Shown here in pieces: positions 37,631-50,778 of a stretch of DNA of 64,000 nucleotides. The position numbers and the translations under genes are program-made. Source of the DNA: Antedon mediterranea (lineage: Eukaryota; Echinodermata; Crinoidea; Comatulida; Antedonidae). The notes below the pieces were generated by a model. The model was not told the DNA's origin. It saw nothing but the letters and a program-made list of their open reading frames with translations, and did not search any database. Location: contig NC_092677.1 of NCBI RefSeq assembly GCF_964355755.1, forward strand, positions 22,044,101 to 22,108,100, written 5' to 3'. Position 1 is the stretch's first letter; each line of letters begins with the position of its first letter.

Positions 37631-39908
37631 AGGTACAGACATCGACCCCGATTTTACGTACAGACGTCGACCTAGTTTTGACGTACAGACATCGACCCCG
37701 ATTTCACGAACAGACATCGATCCCCTATTTACGTACAGACATCGATCTCGTATTTATGTACAGATATCGACCCCGTTTTTACGTACAGACATCGACCCTG
37801 ATTTTACGTACATACATCGATCCCGATTTCACGTACATACGTCGATCCCTATTTTACGTACAGAAATCGACTCCGTTTAACGTACCGACATTGACGCGGA
37901 TTTTATATACAGACATCGACCTAGTTTTTACGTACAGACATCCACCTAGTTTTTACGTACAGACATCGGCCTAGTTTTTACTTACAGACCTCGACATAGT
38001 TTTTATGCAATGACAGCGACCCCGACTTTACGTACAGATATGGACCCCGATTTTACGTACAGACATCGACCCAGTTTTTACGTACAGACATCGACCACGT
38101 TTTTACGTACAGACATCGACCCCGTTTTTACGTGCAGACATCGATCCCGTTTTGACGTACAGACATCGACCTAGTTTTGAACTACAGACATCGACATCGA
38201 TCCTGATTTTACGTATAGACATCGACACCAATTTGACATACAGACATCGACCCCGATTTTACGTACAGACATCGACCCCGATTTTAGGTACAGACATCGA
38301 CTTAGTTTTTACGTACAGCATCGATTCTGATTTTACATACATTCATCATCCTAGTTTTGACGTACAGACATCGACCCCGATTTTACGTACAGACATCGAC
38401 CTAGTTTTTACGTACCGACATCGACCTCGATTTTACGTGCAGACATCGACCCCGATTTTACGTACAGACATCGAACTAGCTTTGAACTACAGACATCGAC
38501 TGCCTTTTTACGTACATACATCGACCCCGATTTGACGTACAGATATCGACCCAGTTTTTTCGTACAGACATCGACCTCATTTTTACGTACAGACATCGAC
38601 CTAGTTTTGAACTACAGACATCGACTCCGTTTTTACGTACAGACATCGACCCTGATTTTACATACAGAAATGTACCCCGATTTTACGTACAGACATCGAC
38701 CCCGATTTTACGTATAGACATCGACCTTGATTTGACATACCGACATCAACCTCGATTTTACGTACAGACATTGACCCTGATTTTACGTACATACATCGAC
38801 CTCGATTTTAGGTACAGACATCGACCCCGATTTTACGTACAGACGTCGACCTAGTTTTGACGTACAGACATCGACCCCGATTTCACGAACAGACATCGAT
38901 CCCCTATTTACGTACAGACATCGATCTCGTATTTATGTACAGATATCGACCCCGTTTTTACGTACAGACATCGACCCTGATTTTACGTACATACATCGAT
39001 CCCGATTTTACGTACATACGTCGATCCCTATTTTACGTACAGAAATCGACTCCGTTTAACGTACCGACATTGACGCGGATTTTATATACAGACATCGACC
39101 TAGTTTTTACGTACAGACATCCACCTAGTTTTTACGTACAGACATCGGCCTAGTTTTTACTTACAGACCTCGACATAGTTTTTATGCAATGACAGCGACC
39201 CCGACTTTACGTACAGATATGGACCCCGATTTTACGTACAGACATCGACCCAGTTTTTACGTACAGACATCGACCACGTTTTTACGTACAGACATCGACC
39301 CCGTTTTTACGTGCAGACATCGATCCCGTTTTGACGTACAGACATCGACCTAGTTTTGAACTACAGACATCGACATCGATCCTGATTTTACGTATAGACA
39401 TCGACACCAATTTGACATACAGACATCGACCCCGATTTTACGTACAGACATCGACCCCGATTTTAGGTACAGACATCGACTTAGTTTTTACGTACAGCAT
39501 CGATTCTGATTTTACATACATTCATCATCCTAGTTTTGACGTACAGACATCGACCCCGATTTTACGTACAGACATCGACCTAGTTTTTACGTACCGACAT
39601 CGACCTCGATTTTACGTGCAGACATCGACCCCGATTTTACGTACAGACATCGAACTAGCTTTGAACTACAGACATCGACTGCCTTTTTACGTACATACAT
39701 CGACCCCGATTTGACGTACAGATATCGACCCAGTTTTTTCGTACAGACATCGACCTCATTTTTACGTACAGACATCCACCTAGTTTTGAACTACAGACAT
39801 TGACTCCGTTTTTACGTACAGACATCGACCCTGATTTTACATACAGAAATGTACCCCGATTTTACGTACAGACATCGACCCCGATTTTACGTATAGACAT
39901 CGACCTTG
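37631..39908 (+). repeat. 1,179-bp tandem duplication within 25-bp satellite
   Basis: This is the counterpart of the 1,228-bp duplication. Matching variants recur at an offset of 1,179, for example AGGTACAG (37631 and 38810), TATGCAATGACAG and TTCATCATCC. The junction at about 38727 joins GACCTTGATTT directly to GACATACCGACATC, a combination not seen in superunit 1. The left edge also lacks 125 bp (five monomers) present near 10950-11075. Confidence 0.85.
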
Positions 39909-42159
39909 ATTTAACGTACAGACATCGAACCCGTTTTTACGTGCAGACATCGATCCCGCTTTTACGTACATAAATCGACCACGATTTTACGTACAGACAT
40001 CGACCTAGTTTTGACGTACAGATATCTACCCCGTTTTGACGTACAGACATCGACACCAAATTTGCGCAAAGACAACTACCCCGATTTCACGAATAGACAT
40101 CGATCCCGTATTTACGTACAGACATCGATCCCGTATTTACTTACAGACATCGACCTTGTTTCTACGTTCAAACATCGACCCCGATTTAACGTACATATAT
40201 CGATCTCGATTTGACGTACATACATCGACTCCGATTTTACATACTGTACATACATTGACCCGATTTGACGTACAGTCATCGACTCCTATTTTACGTACAT
40301 ACATCGATCCCGATTTTACGTACATACGTCGATCCCTATTTTACGTACAGACATCGACCTAGTTTTGAACTACAGACATCGACATCGATCCTGATTTTAC
40401 GTATAGACATGTACCCCGATTTTACGTACATACATCGACCCCGATTTTACGTACATACATTGACCCCGATTTTAGGTACAGACATCGACACCGATTTTAC
40501 GTACATACATCGACCCCGATTTTAAGTAAGGTCATCGACCCAGTTTTTACGTACAGACATTAACCTCGATTTTACGTACATACATCGACACCAATTTTAC
40601 GTACATACATCGTCCCCGATTTGACATACAGACATCGACCCCGATTTCAGGTACAGACATCGACTTAGTTTTTACGTACAGCATCGACCCTGATTTTACA
40701 TACATTCATCGACCTAGTTTTGACGTACAGACATCGACCCCGATTTTATGTACAGACATCGAACTAGTTTTTACGTACGTACAGACATCGACCTAGTTTG
40801 TACGTACAGACATCGGCCTAGTTTTTACGTACAGACATCGACCTAGTTTTTACGTACCGACATCAACCTCGATTTTACGTGCAGACATCGACCCCGATTT
40901 TACGTACAGACATCGAACTAGCTTTGAACTACAGACATCGACTGCCTATTTACGTACATACATCGACCCCGATTTTACGTACAGATATCGACCCAGTTTT
41001 TTCGTACAGACATCGACCTCATTTTTACGTACATACATCGACCTAGTTTTGAACTACAGACATCGACTCCGTTTTTACGTACAGACATCGACCCTGATTT
41101 TACATACAGAAATGTACCCCGATTTTACGTATAGACATCGACCCCGATTTTACGTATAGACATCGACCTTGATTTAACGTACAGACATCGAACCCGTTTT
41201 TACGTGCAGACATCGATCCCGCTTTTACGTACATAAATCGACCACGATTTAACGTCAAGACATCGACCCCGATTTTATGTACAGACATCGACAATGATTT
41301 TACATACAGACATCGACCTAGTTTTGACCTACAGACATCGACTTAGTTTTGAACTACAGACATCGACATCGGTTTTACGTACAGACATCGACACCGGTTT
41401 TACGTACAGATATCGACCCTAATTTTACATACAGACATCGACCTAGTTTTGACGTACAGACATCGACCCCGTCTTTACATACAGACATCGATCTTGTTTT
41501 TAACATACAGAGATCGACCTAGTTTTTACGTACCGACATCGACCCCTGATTGTACGTACAGACAGTGACCCCGATTTTACATCGACCTAGTTTTGACGAA
41601 CATATATCGACCCCGTTTTGACGTCTTTTACGCAAGACGTCGACCCCGATTTGACGTACAGACATCGACCCCGTATTTACGTACAGACATTGACCTAGTT
41701 TTTACGTACATACATCAACTCCGTTTAACGTACCGACATTGACCCCGTTTTTACGTACAGACATCGACTCCGTTCTTACGTAAAGACATCGAACCCGATT
41801 TTACATCGACCTAGTTTTGACGGACATAATATGTCCGTCAAAACTAGGTCGACCCCGTTTTGACGTACAGACATCGACACCGATTTTACGCTAGACGTCG
41901 ACCCCGATTTGACGTACAGACATTGACCCCGTATTTACGTACAGACATCGACCTAGTTCTTACGTACATACATCGACTCCGTTTAACGTACCGACATCGA
42001 CCCCGTTTTTACGTACAGACATCGACTCCGTTCTTACGTAAAGACATCGACCCCGATTTTACGTACAGACAGCGACTCCGATTTTACGTATAGACATCGA
42101 CCCCGTTTTGACGTACAGACATCGACACCGATTTTACGCAAAGACAACGACTCCGATTT
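39909..42159 (+). repeat. 25-bp satellite block before 88-bp array 2
   Basis: Colinear with 13408-15190 but 468 bp longer, because 41337-41805 is retained. The retained part includes one copy of the GACGAACATATATCG sequence and more normal-orientation monomers leading into the palindrome. It ends at GATTTCTCACACAAAAC, the same sharp switch seen at 15191. Confidence 0.88.
41806..41852. repeat. Perfect 47-nt palindrome with an inverted monomer (superunit 2)
   Basis: Perfectly complementary 23-nt arms (41806-41828 and 41830-41852) flank a single A at 41829. Both outer ends are TCGA. The left arm continues the array normally (CCTAGTTTTGACGGACATA). The right arm reverses it, and forward satellite resumes at CCCCGTTTTGACG. 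Non-inverted versions of the same junction exist at 16541-16575 and 43455-43489. Confidence 0.95.
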
Positions 42160-42464
42160 CTCACACAAAACATCAAAGTGTACAGAATAGCTTTAAATCG
42201 CATTTGGAGACGTTTTAGACCATTTTGTCATTTTCGAAAAAACATGTTAACATAAAAACATCAAAGTGTACAGAATAGCTTCAAATCGCATTTGAAGACG
42301 TTTTAGACCATTTTGTGCATTTCGATGAAACTTGGTTACACAAAAACATCAAAATGCTTAAAATCACATTAGAAACCGTTTTAGACCATTTTGAGCATTT
42401 CGATAAAACTTTTCACACAAAAACATCAAAGTGCACAAAATAGCTTAATATGGTATTAAAAAAA
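42160..42464 (+). repeat. 88-bp satellite, short block (superunit 2)
   Basis: Counterpart of 15191-15495 at an offset of 26969, with the same four monomer starts and the same abrupt end after TATGGTATTAAAAAAAC. Only isolated substitutions differ, for example TTTGTCATTTTCG for TTTGTGATTTTCG near 42228 and TTTGAAGACG for TTTGGAGACG near 42291. Confidence 0.9.
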
Positions 42465-44003
42465 CCTCGATTTTACGTACATACATCGACACCAATTTTA
42501 CGTACATACATCGACCCCGATTTGACATACAGACATCGACCCCGATTTTACGTACAGACATCGACCCCGATTTTAGGTACAGACATCGACTTAGTTTTTA
42601 CGTACAGCATCGACCCTGATTTTACATACATTCATCGACCTAGTTTTGACGTACAGACATCGACCTAGTTTGTACGTACAGACATCGGCCTAGTTTCTAC
42701 GTACATACATTGACCTAGTTTTTTACGTACCGACATCGACCTCGATTTTACGTGCAGACATCGACCCCAATTTTACGTACAGACATCAAACTAGCTTTGA
42801 ACTACAGACATCGACTGCCTTTTTACGTATATACATCGACCCCGATTTTACGTACAAATATCGACCCAGTTTTTTCGTACAGACATCGACCTCATTTTTA
42901 CGTACAGACATCGACCTAGTTTTGAACTACAGACATCGACTCCGTTTTTACGTACAGACATCGACCCTGATTTTACATACAGAAATGTACCCCAATTTTA
43001 CGTACAGACATCCACCCCGATTTTACGTATAGACATCGACCTTGATTTAACGTACAGACATCGAACCCGTTTTACGTGCAGACATCGATCCCGCTTTTTA
43101 CGTACATATATCGACCACGATTTAACGTAGAGACATCGACCCCGATTTTATGTACAGACATCGACAATGATTTTACATACAGACATCGACCAAGTTTTGA
43201 CCTACAGACATCGACTTAGTTTTGACAAACAGACATTGACATCGGTTTGACGTACAGACATCGACACCGGTTTTACGTACAGATATCGATCCTAATTTTA
43301 CATACAGACATCGACCTAGTTTTGACGTACAGACATCGACCCCGTCTTTACATACAGACATCGATCTTGTTTTTTACGTACAGAGATCGACCTAGTTTTT
43401 ACGTACCGACATCGACCCCTGATTTTACGTACAGACAGTGACCCCGATTTTACATCGACCTAGTTTTGACGGACATATATCGACCCCGTTTTGACGTACA
43501 GACATCGACACCGATTTTACGCAAGACGTCGACCCGTATTTACGTACAGACATCGACCCCGTATTTACGTACAGACATCGACCTAGTTTTTACGTACATA
43601 CATCGACTCCGTTTAACGTACCGACATCGACCCCGTTTTTACGTACAGACATCGACTCCGTTCTTACGTAAAGACATCGACCCCGATTTTACATCGACCT
43701 AGTTTTGACGGACATATATCGACCCCGTTTTGACGTACAGACATCAACACCGATTTTACGCAAGACGTCGACCCCGATTTGACGTACAGACATCGACCCC
43801 GTATTTACGTACAGACATCGACCTAGTTTTTACGTACATACATCGACTCCGTTTAACGTACCGACATCGACCCCGTTTTTACGTACAGACATCGACTCCG
43901 TTCTTACGTAAAGACATCGACCCCGATTTTACGTACAGACAGCGACTCCGATTTTACGTACAGACATCGACCCGTTTTGACGTACAGACAACGACCCCGA
44001 TTT
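42465..44003 (+). repeat. 25-bp satellite island between 88-bp blocks (superunit 2)
   Basis: Counterpart of 15496-17088, 54 bp shorter because two monomers near 42661 are missing. It keeps the ~239-bp tandem duplication with the GACGGACATATATCG sequence (about 43455 and 43694). It ends at the CTCACACAAAAC switch. Confidence 0.88.
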
Positions 44004-45027
44004 CTCACACAAAACATCAAAGTGTACAGAATAGCTTTAAATCGCATTTGGAGACGTTTTAGACCATTTTGTGATTTTCTAAAAAACATGTTAACATAAA
44101 AACATCAAAGTGTACAGAATAGCTTCAAATCGCATTTGGAGACGTTTTAGACCATTTTGTGCATTTCGATGAAACTTGGTTACACAAAAACATCAAAATG
44201 CTTAAAATCACATTAGAAACCGTTTTAGAACATTTTTAGCATTTCGATAAAACTTTTCACACAAAAACATCAAAGTGAACAAAATAGCTTAATATGGTAT
44301 TTAAAAACGTTTTAGATCTTTTTAAGCACTTCGACAAAACTTTTTCACACAAAACATCAAAGTGTACAGAATAGCTTCAAATCGCATTTGTAGACGTTTT
44401 AGACCATTTTGTGCATTTCGAAAAACTTGTTAACATAAAAACACCAAAGTGCTTAGAATAGCTTCAAATCGCATTTGGAGACGTCTTAGACCATTTTATG
44501 CATTTCGATGAAACTTGGTTACACAAAAACATCAAAGTGCTTAACATCACATTAGAAACCGTTTTAGACCATTTTGAGCATTTCGATAAAACTTTTCACA
44601 CAAAAACATCAAAGAGCACAAAATAGCTTAATATGGTATTTGAAAACGTTTTAGACCATTTTGAGCATTTCAATAAAACTTTTTCAAACAAAACATCAAA
44701 GTGTACAGAATAGATTCAAATCGCATTTGAAGACGTTTTAGACCATTTTGTGCATTTCGAAAAAAACTTGTTAACATAAAAACACCAAAGTGCCTAGAAT
44801 AGCTTCAAATAGCATTTTGAGACGTTTTAGACCATTTTGTGGTTTTCGAAAGAACTTGTTAACATAAAAACACCAAAGTGCTAAGGATACCTTCAAATCG
44901 CATTTGGAGACGTTTTAGACAATGTTGTGCATTTCGATGAAACTTGGTTACAAAAAAACATCAAAGTGCTAAAATCACATTAGAAACCGATTTAGACCAT
45001 TTTGAGCATTTTGATGAAACTTTTCAC
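44004..45027 (+). repeat. 88-bp satellite, main block 2, tetramer HOR
   Basis: Counterpart of 17089-18112 at an offset of 26915, with the same 88/88/77/87 spacing. Small differences include TTTTCTAAAAAAC for TTTTCGAAAAAAC near 44078 and TTTTAGATCTTTTTAAG for TTTTAGATCATTTTAAG near 44315. Confidence 0.9.
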
Positions 45028-48000
45028 ATAATAATTTTTTAATTTTATAGAATGGAAATTTTGACCATTTTTAGAAAAAAAATCCTATGGTCCCCAGCAG
45101 CGAAATTTTCAAAAAATCGCCAAATTTCGACCCTTTTATTTTTTGACATAACTAGATACGATGGCTCTATAAGATGATGCTAACCCAATATATTTGCATA
45201 AATGCCAATATTATAGCATAATTATTGAATTTTAAAAAGTGGAAATTTTGACAATTTTTCGAAAAAATTCCTTCCGCAGGGAAATTTTCGCAAAAATGGC
45301 CAAATTTCAAACCTTTTATTTTTTGACATAACTAGTTACTATGGCTCTATAAAATAATGTTAGCACAATATATTTGCAAAAATGGCAATATTATAGCATA
45401 ATTTTTGAATTTTAAAAAGTGGAAATTGTTTCCATTTTTCAATAAAATTCCACTGGTCCCCCGCAGAAAAAATTTTCGAAAATTGCCGAATTTCGACACT
45501 TTTATATTTTGATGTAACTAGTTACTATGGCTCTATAAGATGATGTCAACACAATAAATGTGCATAAATGGCAATATTACAGCATAATTATTGAATTTTA
45601 AAAAGTGGAAAATTTTTCCATTTTTCGACCCTTTTGTTTTTTTACATAACTAATTACGATGGCTCTATAAGATGATGTTAACACAACATATGTGCATAAA
45701 TGGCAATATAATAGCATAATTTTTGAATTTCAAAAAGTGGAAATTTTGGCAATTTTTCGAAAAAATTCCTATGGTCCCCCGCAGCTAAATTTTCAAAAAT
45801 TTGCCAAATTTCGCCCTTTTATTTTTTGACATAACTAGTTACTATGGCTCTATAAGATGATGTTAGCACAATATATTTGCATAAATGCCAATATAATAGC
45901 ATAATTATTGAATTTTAAACAATGGAAATTTTGACCATTTTTCGAAAAAAAAATCCTATGGTCCCCCGCAGCGAAATTTTCCAAAAATTGCTAAATTTCG
46001 ACCGTTTTATTTGTTGACATAACTAGTTACGATGGCTCTATAAGATGATGCTAACACAATATATTTGCATAAATGCCAATATAATAGCATAATTATTGAA
46101 TTTTAAAAAGAGGAAATTTTGGACATTTTTCGAAAAAATTCCTATGGTCCCCCGCAGGGAAATTTTCGCAAAAATGGCAAAATTTCAAACCTTTTATTTT
46201 TTTACATAACTAGTTACAATGGCTCTATAAGATGATGCTAACCCAATATATTTGTATAGATGCCAATATTATAGCATAATTATTGAATTTTAAAAAGTGG
46301 AAATTTTGTCAATTTTTCGAAAAAATTTCCTATGGTCCCCCGCAGGGAAATTTTCGCAAAAATGGCAAAATGTCAACACTTTTATTTTTTGACATAACTA
46401 GTTACTATGGCTCTATAAGATGATGTTAGCACAATATATTTGCATAATTGGCAATATTATAGCATACTTTTTTAATTTTAAACAATGGAAATTTTGACAA
46501 TTTTTCGAAAAAAAAATCTTATGGTACCCCGCAGCGAAATTTTAGAAAAATCGCCAAATTTCGACCCTTTTATTTCTTGAGATAACTAGTTACGATGGCT
46601 CTATAAGATGATGCTAACACAATATATTTGCATAAATGCCAATATAATAGCATAATTATTGAATTTTAAAAAGTGGAAATTTTGGCCATTTTTCGAAAAA
46701 ATTCCTATGGTCCCCCGTAGGGAAATTTTCGCAAAAATGGCCAAATTTCAAACCTTTTATTTTTTGACAAAACTAGTTACTATGGCTCTATAAGATGATG
46801 TTAGCACAATATATTTGCATAAATGGCAATATTATATAGGATATTTTTTTAATTTTAAACAATGGAAATTTTGACCATTTTTCGAAAAAAAAATCCTATG
46901 GTACCCCGCAGCGAAATTTTTGAAAAATCGCCAAATTTCGACCCTTTTATTTTTTGAGATAACTAGTTACGATGGCTCTATAAGATGATGCTAACACAAT
47001 ATATTTGCATAAATGCCAATATAATAGCATAATTACTGAATTTTAAAAAGTGGAAATTTTGGCTTTTTTCGAAAAAATTCCTATGGTCCCCCGTAGGGAA
47101 ATTTTCGCAAAAATGGCCAAATTTCAAACCTTTTATTTTTTGACAAAACTAGTTACTATGGCTCTATAAGATGATGTTAGCACAATATATTTGCATAAAT
47201 GGCAATATTATATAGGATATTTTTTTAATTTTAAACAATGGAAATTTTGACCATTTTTCGAAAAAAAAATCCTATGGTCCCCCGCAGCAAAATTTTACAA
47301 AAATTGCTAAATTTCGATCCTTTTATTTGTTGACATAACTAGTTACGATGGCTCTATAAGATGATGCTAACACAATATATTTGCATAAATGCCAATATAA
47401 TAGCATAATTATTGAATTTTAAAAAGAGGAAATTTTGGACATTTTTCGAAAAAATTCCTATGGTCCCCCGCAGGGAAATTTTCGCAAAAATGGCAAAATT
47501 TCAAACCTTTTATTTTTTTACATAACTAGTTACAATGGCTCTATAAGATGATGCTAACCCAATATATTTGTATAAATGCCAATATTATAGCATAATTATT
47601 GAATTTTAAAAAGTGGAAATTTTGTCAATTTTTCGAAAAAATTTCCTATGGTCCCCCGCAGGGAAATTTTCGCAAAAATGGCAAAATGTCAACACTTTTA
47701 TTTTTTGACATAACTAGTTACTATGGCTCTATAAGATGATGTTAGCACAATATATTTGCATAATTGGCAATATTATAGCATACTTTTTTAATTTTAAACA
47801 ATGGAAATTTTGACAATTTTTCGAAAAAAAAATCTTATGGTACCCCGCAGCGAAATTTTTGAAAAATCGCCAAATTTCGACCCTTTTATTTCTTGAGATA
47901 ACTAGTTACGATGGCTCTATAAGATGATGCTAACACAATATATTTGCATAAATGCCAATATAATAGCATAATTATTGAATTTTAAAAAGTGGAAATTTTG

Positions 48001-50143
48001 GCCATTTTTCGAAAAAATTCCTATGGTCCCCCGTAGGGAAATTTTCGCAAAAATGGCCAAATTTCAAACCTTTTATTTTTTGACAAAACTAGTTACTATG
48101 GCTCTATAAGATGATGTTAGCACAATATATTTGCATAAATGGCAATATTATATAGGATATTTTTTTAATTTTAAACAATGGAAATTTTGACCATTTTTCG
48201 AAAAAAAAATCCTATGGTACCCCGCAGCGAAATTTTTGAAAAATCGCCAAATTTCGACCCTTTTATTTTTTTAGATAACTAGTTACGATGGTTCTATAAG
48301 ATGATGCTAACACAATATATTTGCATAAATGCCAATATAATAGCATAATTATTGAATTTTAAAAAGTGGAAATTTTGGACATTTTTCGAAAAAATTCCTA
48401 TGGTCCCCCGTAGGGAAATTTTCGCAAAAATGGCCAAATTTCAAACCTTTTATTTTTTGACAAAACTAGTTACTATGGCTCTATAAGATGATGTTAGCAC
48501 AATATATTTGCATAAATGGCAATATTATATAGGATATTTTTTTAATTTTAAACAATGGAAATTTTGACCATTTTTCGAAAAAAAAATCCTATGGTCCCCC
48601 GCAGCAAAATTTTACAAAAATTTCTAAATTTCGATCCTTTTATTTGTTGACATAACTAGTTACGATGGCTCTATAAGATGATGCTAACACAATATATTTG
48701 CATAAATGCCAATATAATAGCATAATTATTGAATTTTAAAAAGAGGAAATTTTGGACATTTTCCAAAAAAATTTCTATAGTCCCCCGCAGGGAAATTTTC
48801 GCAAAAATGGCAAAATTTCAAACCTTTTATTTTTTGACATAACTAGTTACAATGGCTCTATAAGATGATGCTAACCCAATATATTTGTATAAATGTCAAT
48901 ATTATAGCATAATTATTGAATTTTAAAAAGTGGAAATTTTGACCATTTTTCGAAAACATTCCTATGGTCCCCCGCAGGGAAATTTTCGGAAAAATGGCCA
49001 AATTTCAAACCTTTTATTTTTTGACATAACTAGTTTCTATGGCTCTATAAAATAATGTTAGCACAATATATTTGCAAAAATGGCAATATTATAGCATAAT
49101 TTTTGAATTTTAAAAAGTGGAAATTGTTTCCATTTTTCAATAAAATTCTGATGGTCCTCCGCAGACAATTTTTTCGAAAATTGCCGAATTTCGACACTTT
49201 AATTTTTTGATGTAACTAGTTACTATAGCTCTATAAGATGATGTTAACACAATATATGTGCATATATATTGAATTTTAAAAAGTGGAAAATTTTTACATT
49301 TTTCGACCCTTTTGTTTTTTGACATAACTAGTTGCTATGGCTCTATAAGATGATGTTAGCACAATATATGTGCATAAATGGCAATATTATAACATAATTT
49401 TGGAATTTTCGAAAGTGGAAATTTTGACCATTTTTGAAAAAAATTTCTATGGTCCCCCGCAGGAAAATTTTCGAAAAATGGCCAAATTTCGACCCTTTTA
49501 TTTTTTTATATAACTAGTAACTATGGCTCTGTAAGATGATGTTAGCACAATATATTTGCATAAATGGCAATATTATAGCATAATTTTCGAATTTTAGAAA
49601 TTGGAAATTTTCTCCATTTTTCGAAAAAATTCCTATGGTCCCCGCAGGAAAATTTTCGAAAAAATGCCAAAGTTCAAGCCTTTTATTTTATATAATTTCT
49701 TACTATGGCTCTATAAGATGATGTTAGCAAAATATATCTGTATAAATAGAAATATTATAGCATAATTATTTAATTTTTAAAGTGGCAAATGTTGCCATTT
49801 TTCGACCCTTTTATTTTTTTGACATTACTAGTTACGATGGCTCTATAAGATAATGTTAACACAATATATGTGCATAAATGGCAATATTATAGCCTAATTA
49901 TTGAATTTTAAAAGGTGGAAATTTTGACCATTTTTCGAAAAAAAATTCCTATGGTCCCCCGCAGGAAAATTTTTCGAAAAATGGCCAAATTTCGACCCTT
50001 TTATTTGTTGACATAACTAGTTACTATGGCTCTATAAGATGATGTTAAGCATAATTTTTTAATTTTAAAGAATGGAAATTTTGACCATTTTTTGAAAAAA
50101 AAGTCCTATGGTCCCCGTAGGAAAATTTTCGAACAATTGCCAA
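45028..50143 (+). repeat. ~187-bp AT-rich satellite array 2
   Basis: Counterpart of 18113-23230, only 2 bp shorter. The heptamer HOR is preserved with landmarks at 46034, 47350 and 48667. The first copy is 1,316 bp because a monomer near 47063 reads GGCTTTTTTCG where its relatives read GGCCATTTTTCG, which also destroys part of its hairpin stem. The array stops at the same mid-monomer point (CAATTGCCAA) as array 1, so the duplication carried this edge with it. Confidence 0.92.
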
Positions 50144-50661
50144 CAGCGGGTGTTTCAGAAGGTCAGAATATAACGTGCAACGCTAGTGTTTTAAAGTAAC
50201 AGAAAAACACAGAAAAACTCACGAAACAGTCAAACACCAGTCAAATTAACTACAGCACAGTCTTAAACAGATCATAAACATCAAAGTTTGTAGTTAGACC
50301 AGATTCAGCTCAGTCGAAAACAAGGAAAAATAGTGAAGTACAGAGCTCGAACAAAACACGTCCGTTCTCGACCACAGTTCGTTTTACATATATTATCTAT
50401 ATTTAGTCATCTGATAACATTTTTTTTACCACGCCGTTTTTAATAGTTTTTTAAAATGCCTCTCTATTTACAACATTTGTGTACAAAAGAATAAAGATTT
50501 TATTGTGTAATTTGAACTATAAGAAAGTGCTTATTTTCAACAAGCTTGTGTAACACAAATAAAATTCTAAAAAATATGAAACATAGGGGAAGCTATAGAT
50601 CGATAATTATTGGAATGTATGATCAATAGAAATTTTTTGCCCCCACCTGGCCTTTAAACAC
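50144..50661. other. Non-repetitive spacer, copy 2, no gene seen
   Basis: Second copy of the unidentified spacer, 12 bp shorter. GAACTATAAGAAAGTGC replaces the version with CCCCCCACTGAT inserted. Other changes include GAAGGTCAG for GAAGCTCAG and AAAATTCTAAAAAATATG for AAAATCCCCAAAAATATG near 50561. No ORF, RNA gene or terminal inverted repeat is recognisable. Confidence 0.7.
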
Positions 50662-50778
50662 GGGGAGATATCTGCACTTAAAACGGGGAGATATCTGTAC
50701 TTAAAAACGGAGAGATATGTGTACTTAAAAACGGGGAGATATCTTTACTTAAAAACGGAGAATATCTGTACTTAAAAT
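50662..50778 (+). repeat. 24-bp minisatellite, five copies (superunit 2)
   Basis: Same five GGGGAGATATCTG-type units as at 23761, in the same order and with the same variant bases. The number of copies did not change after the superunit duplication. Confidence 0.92.
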
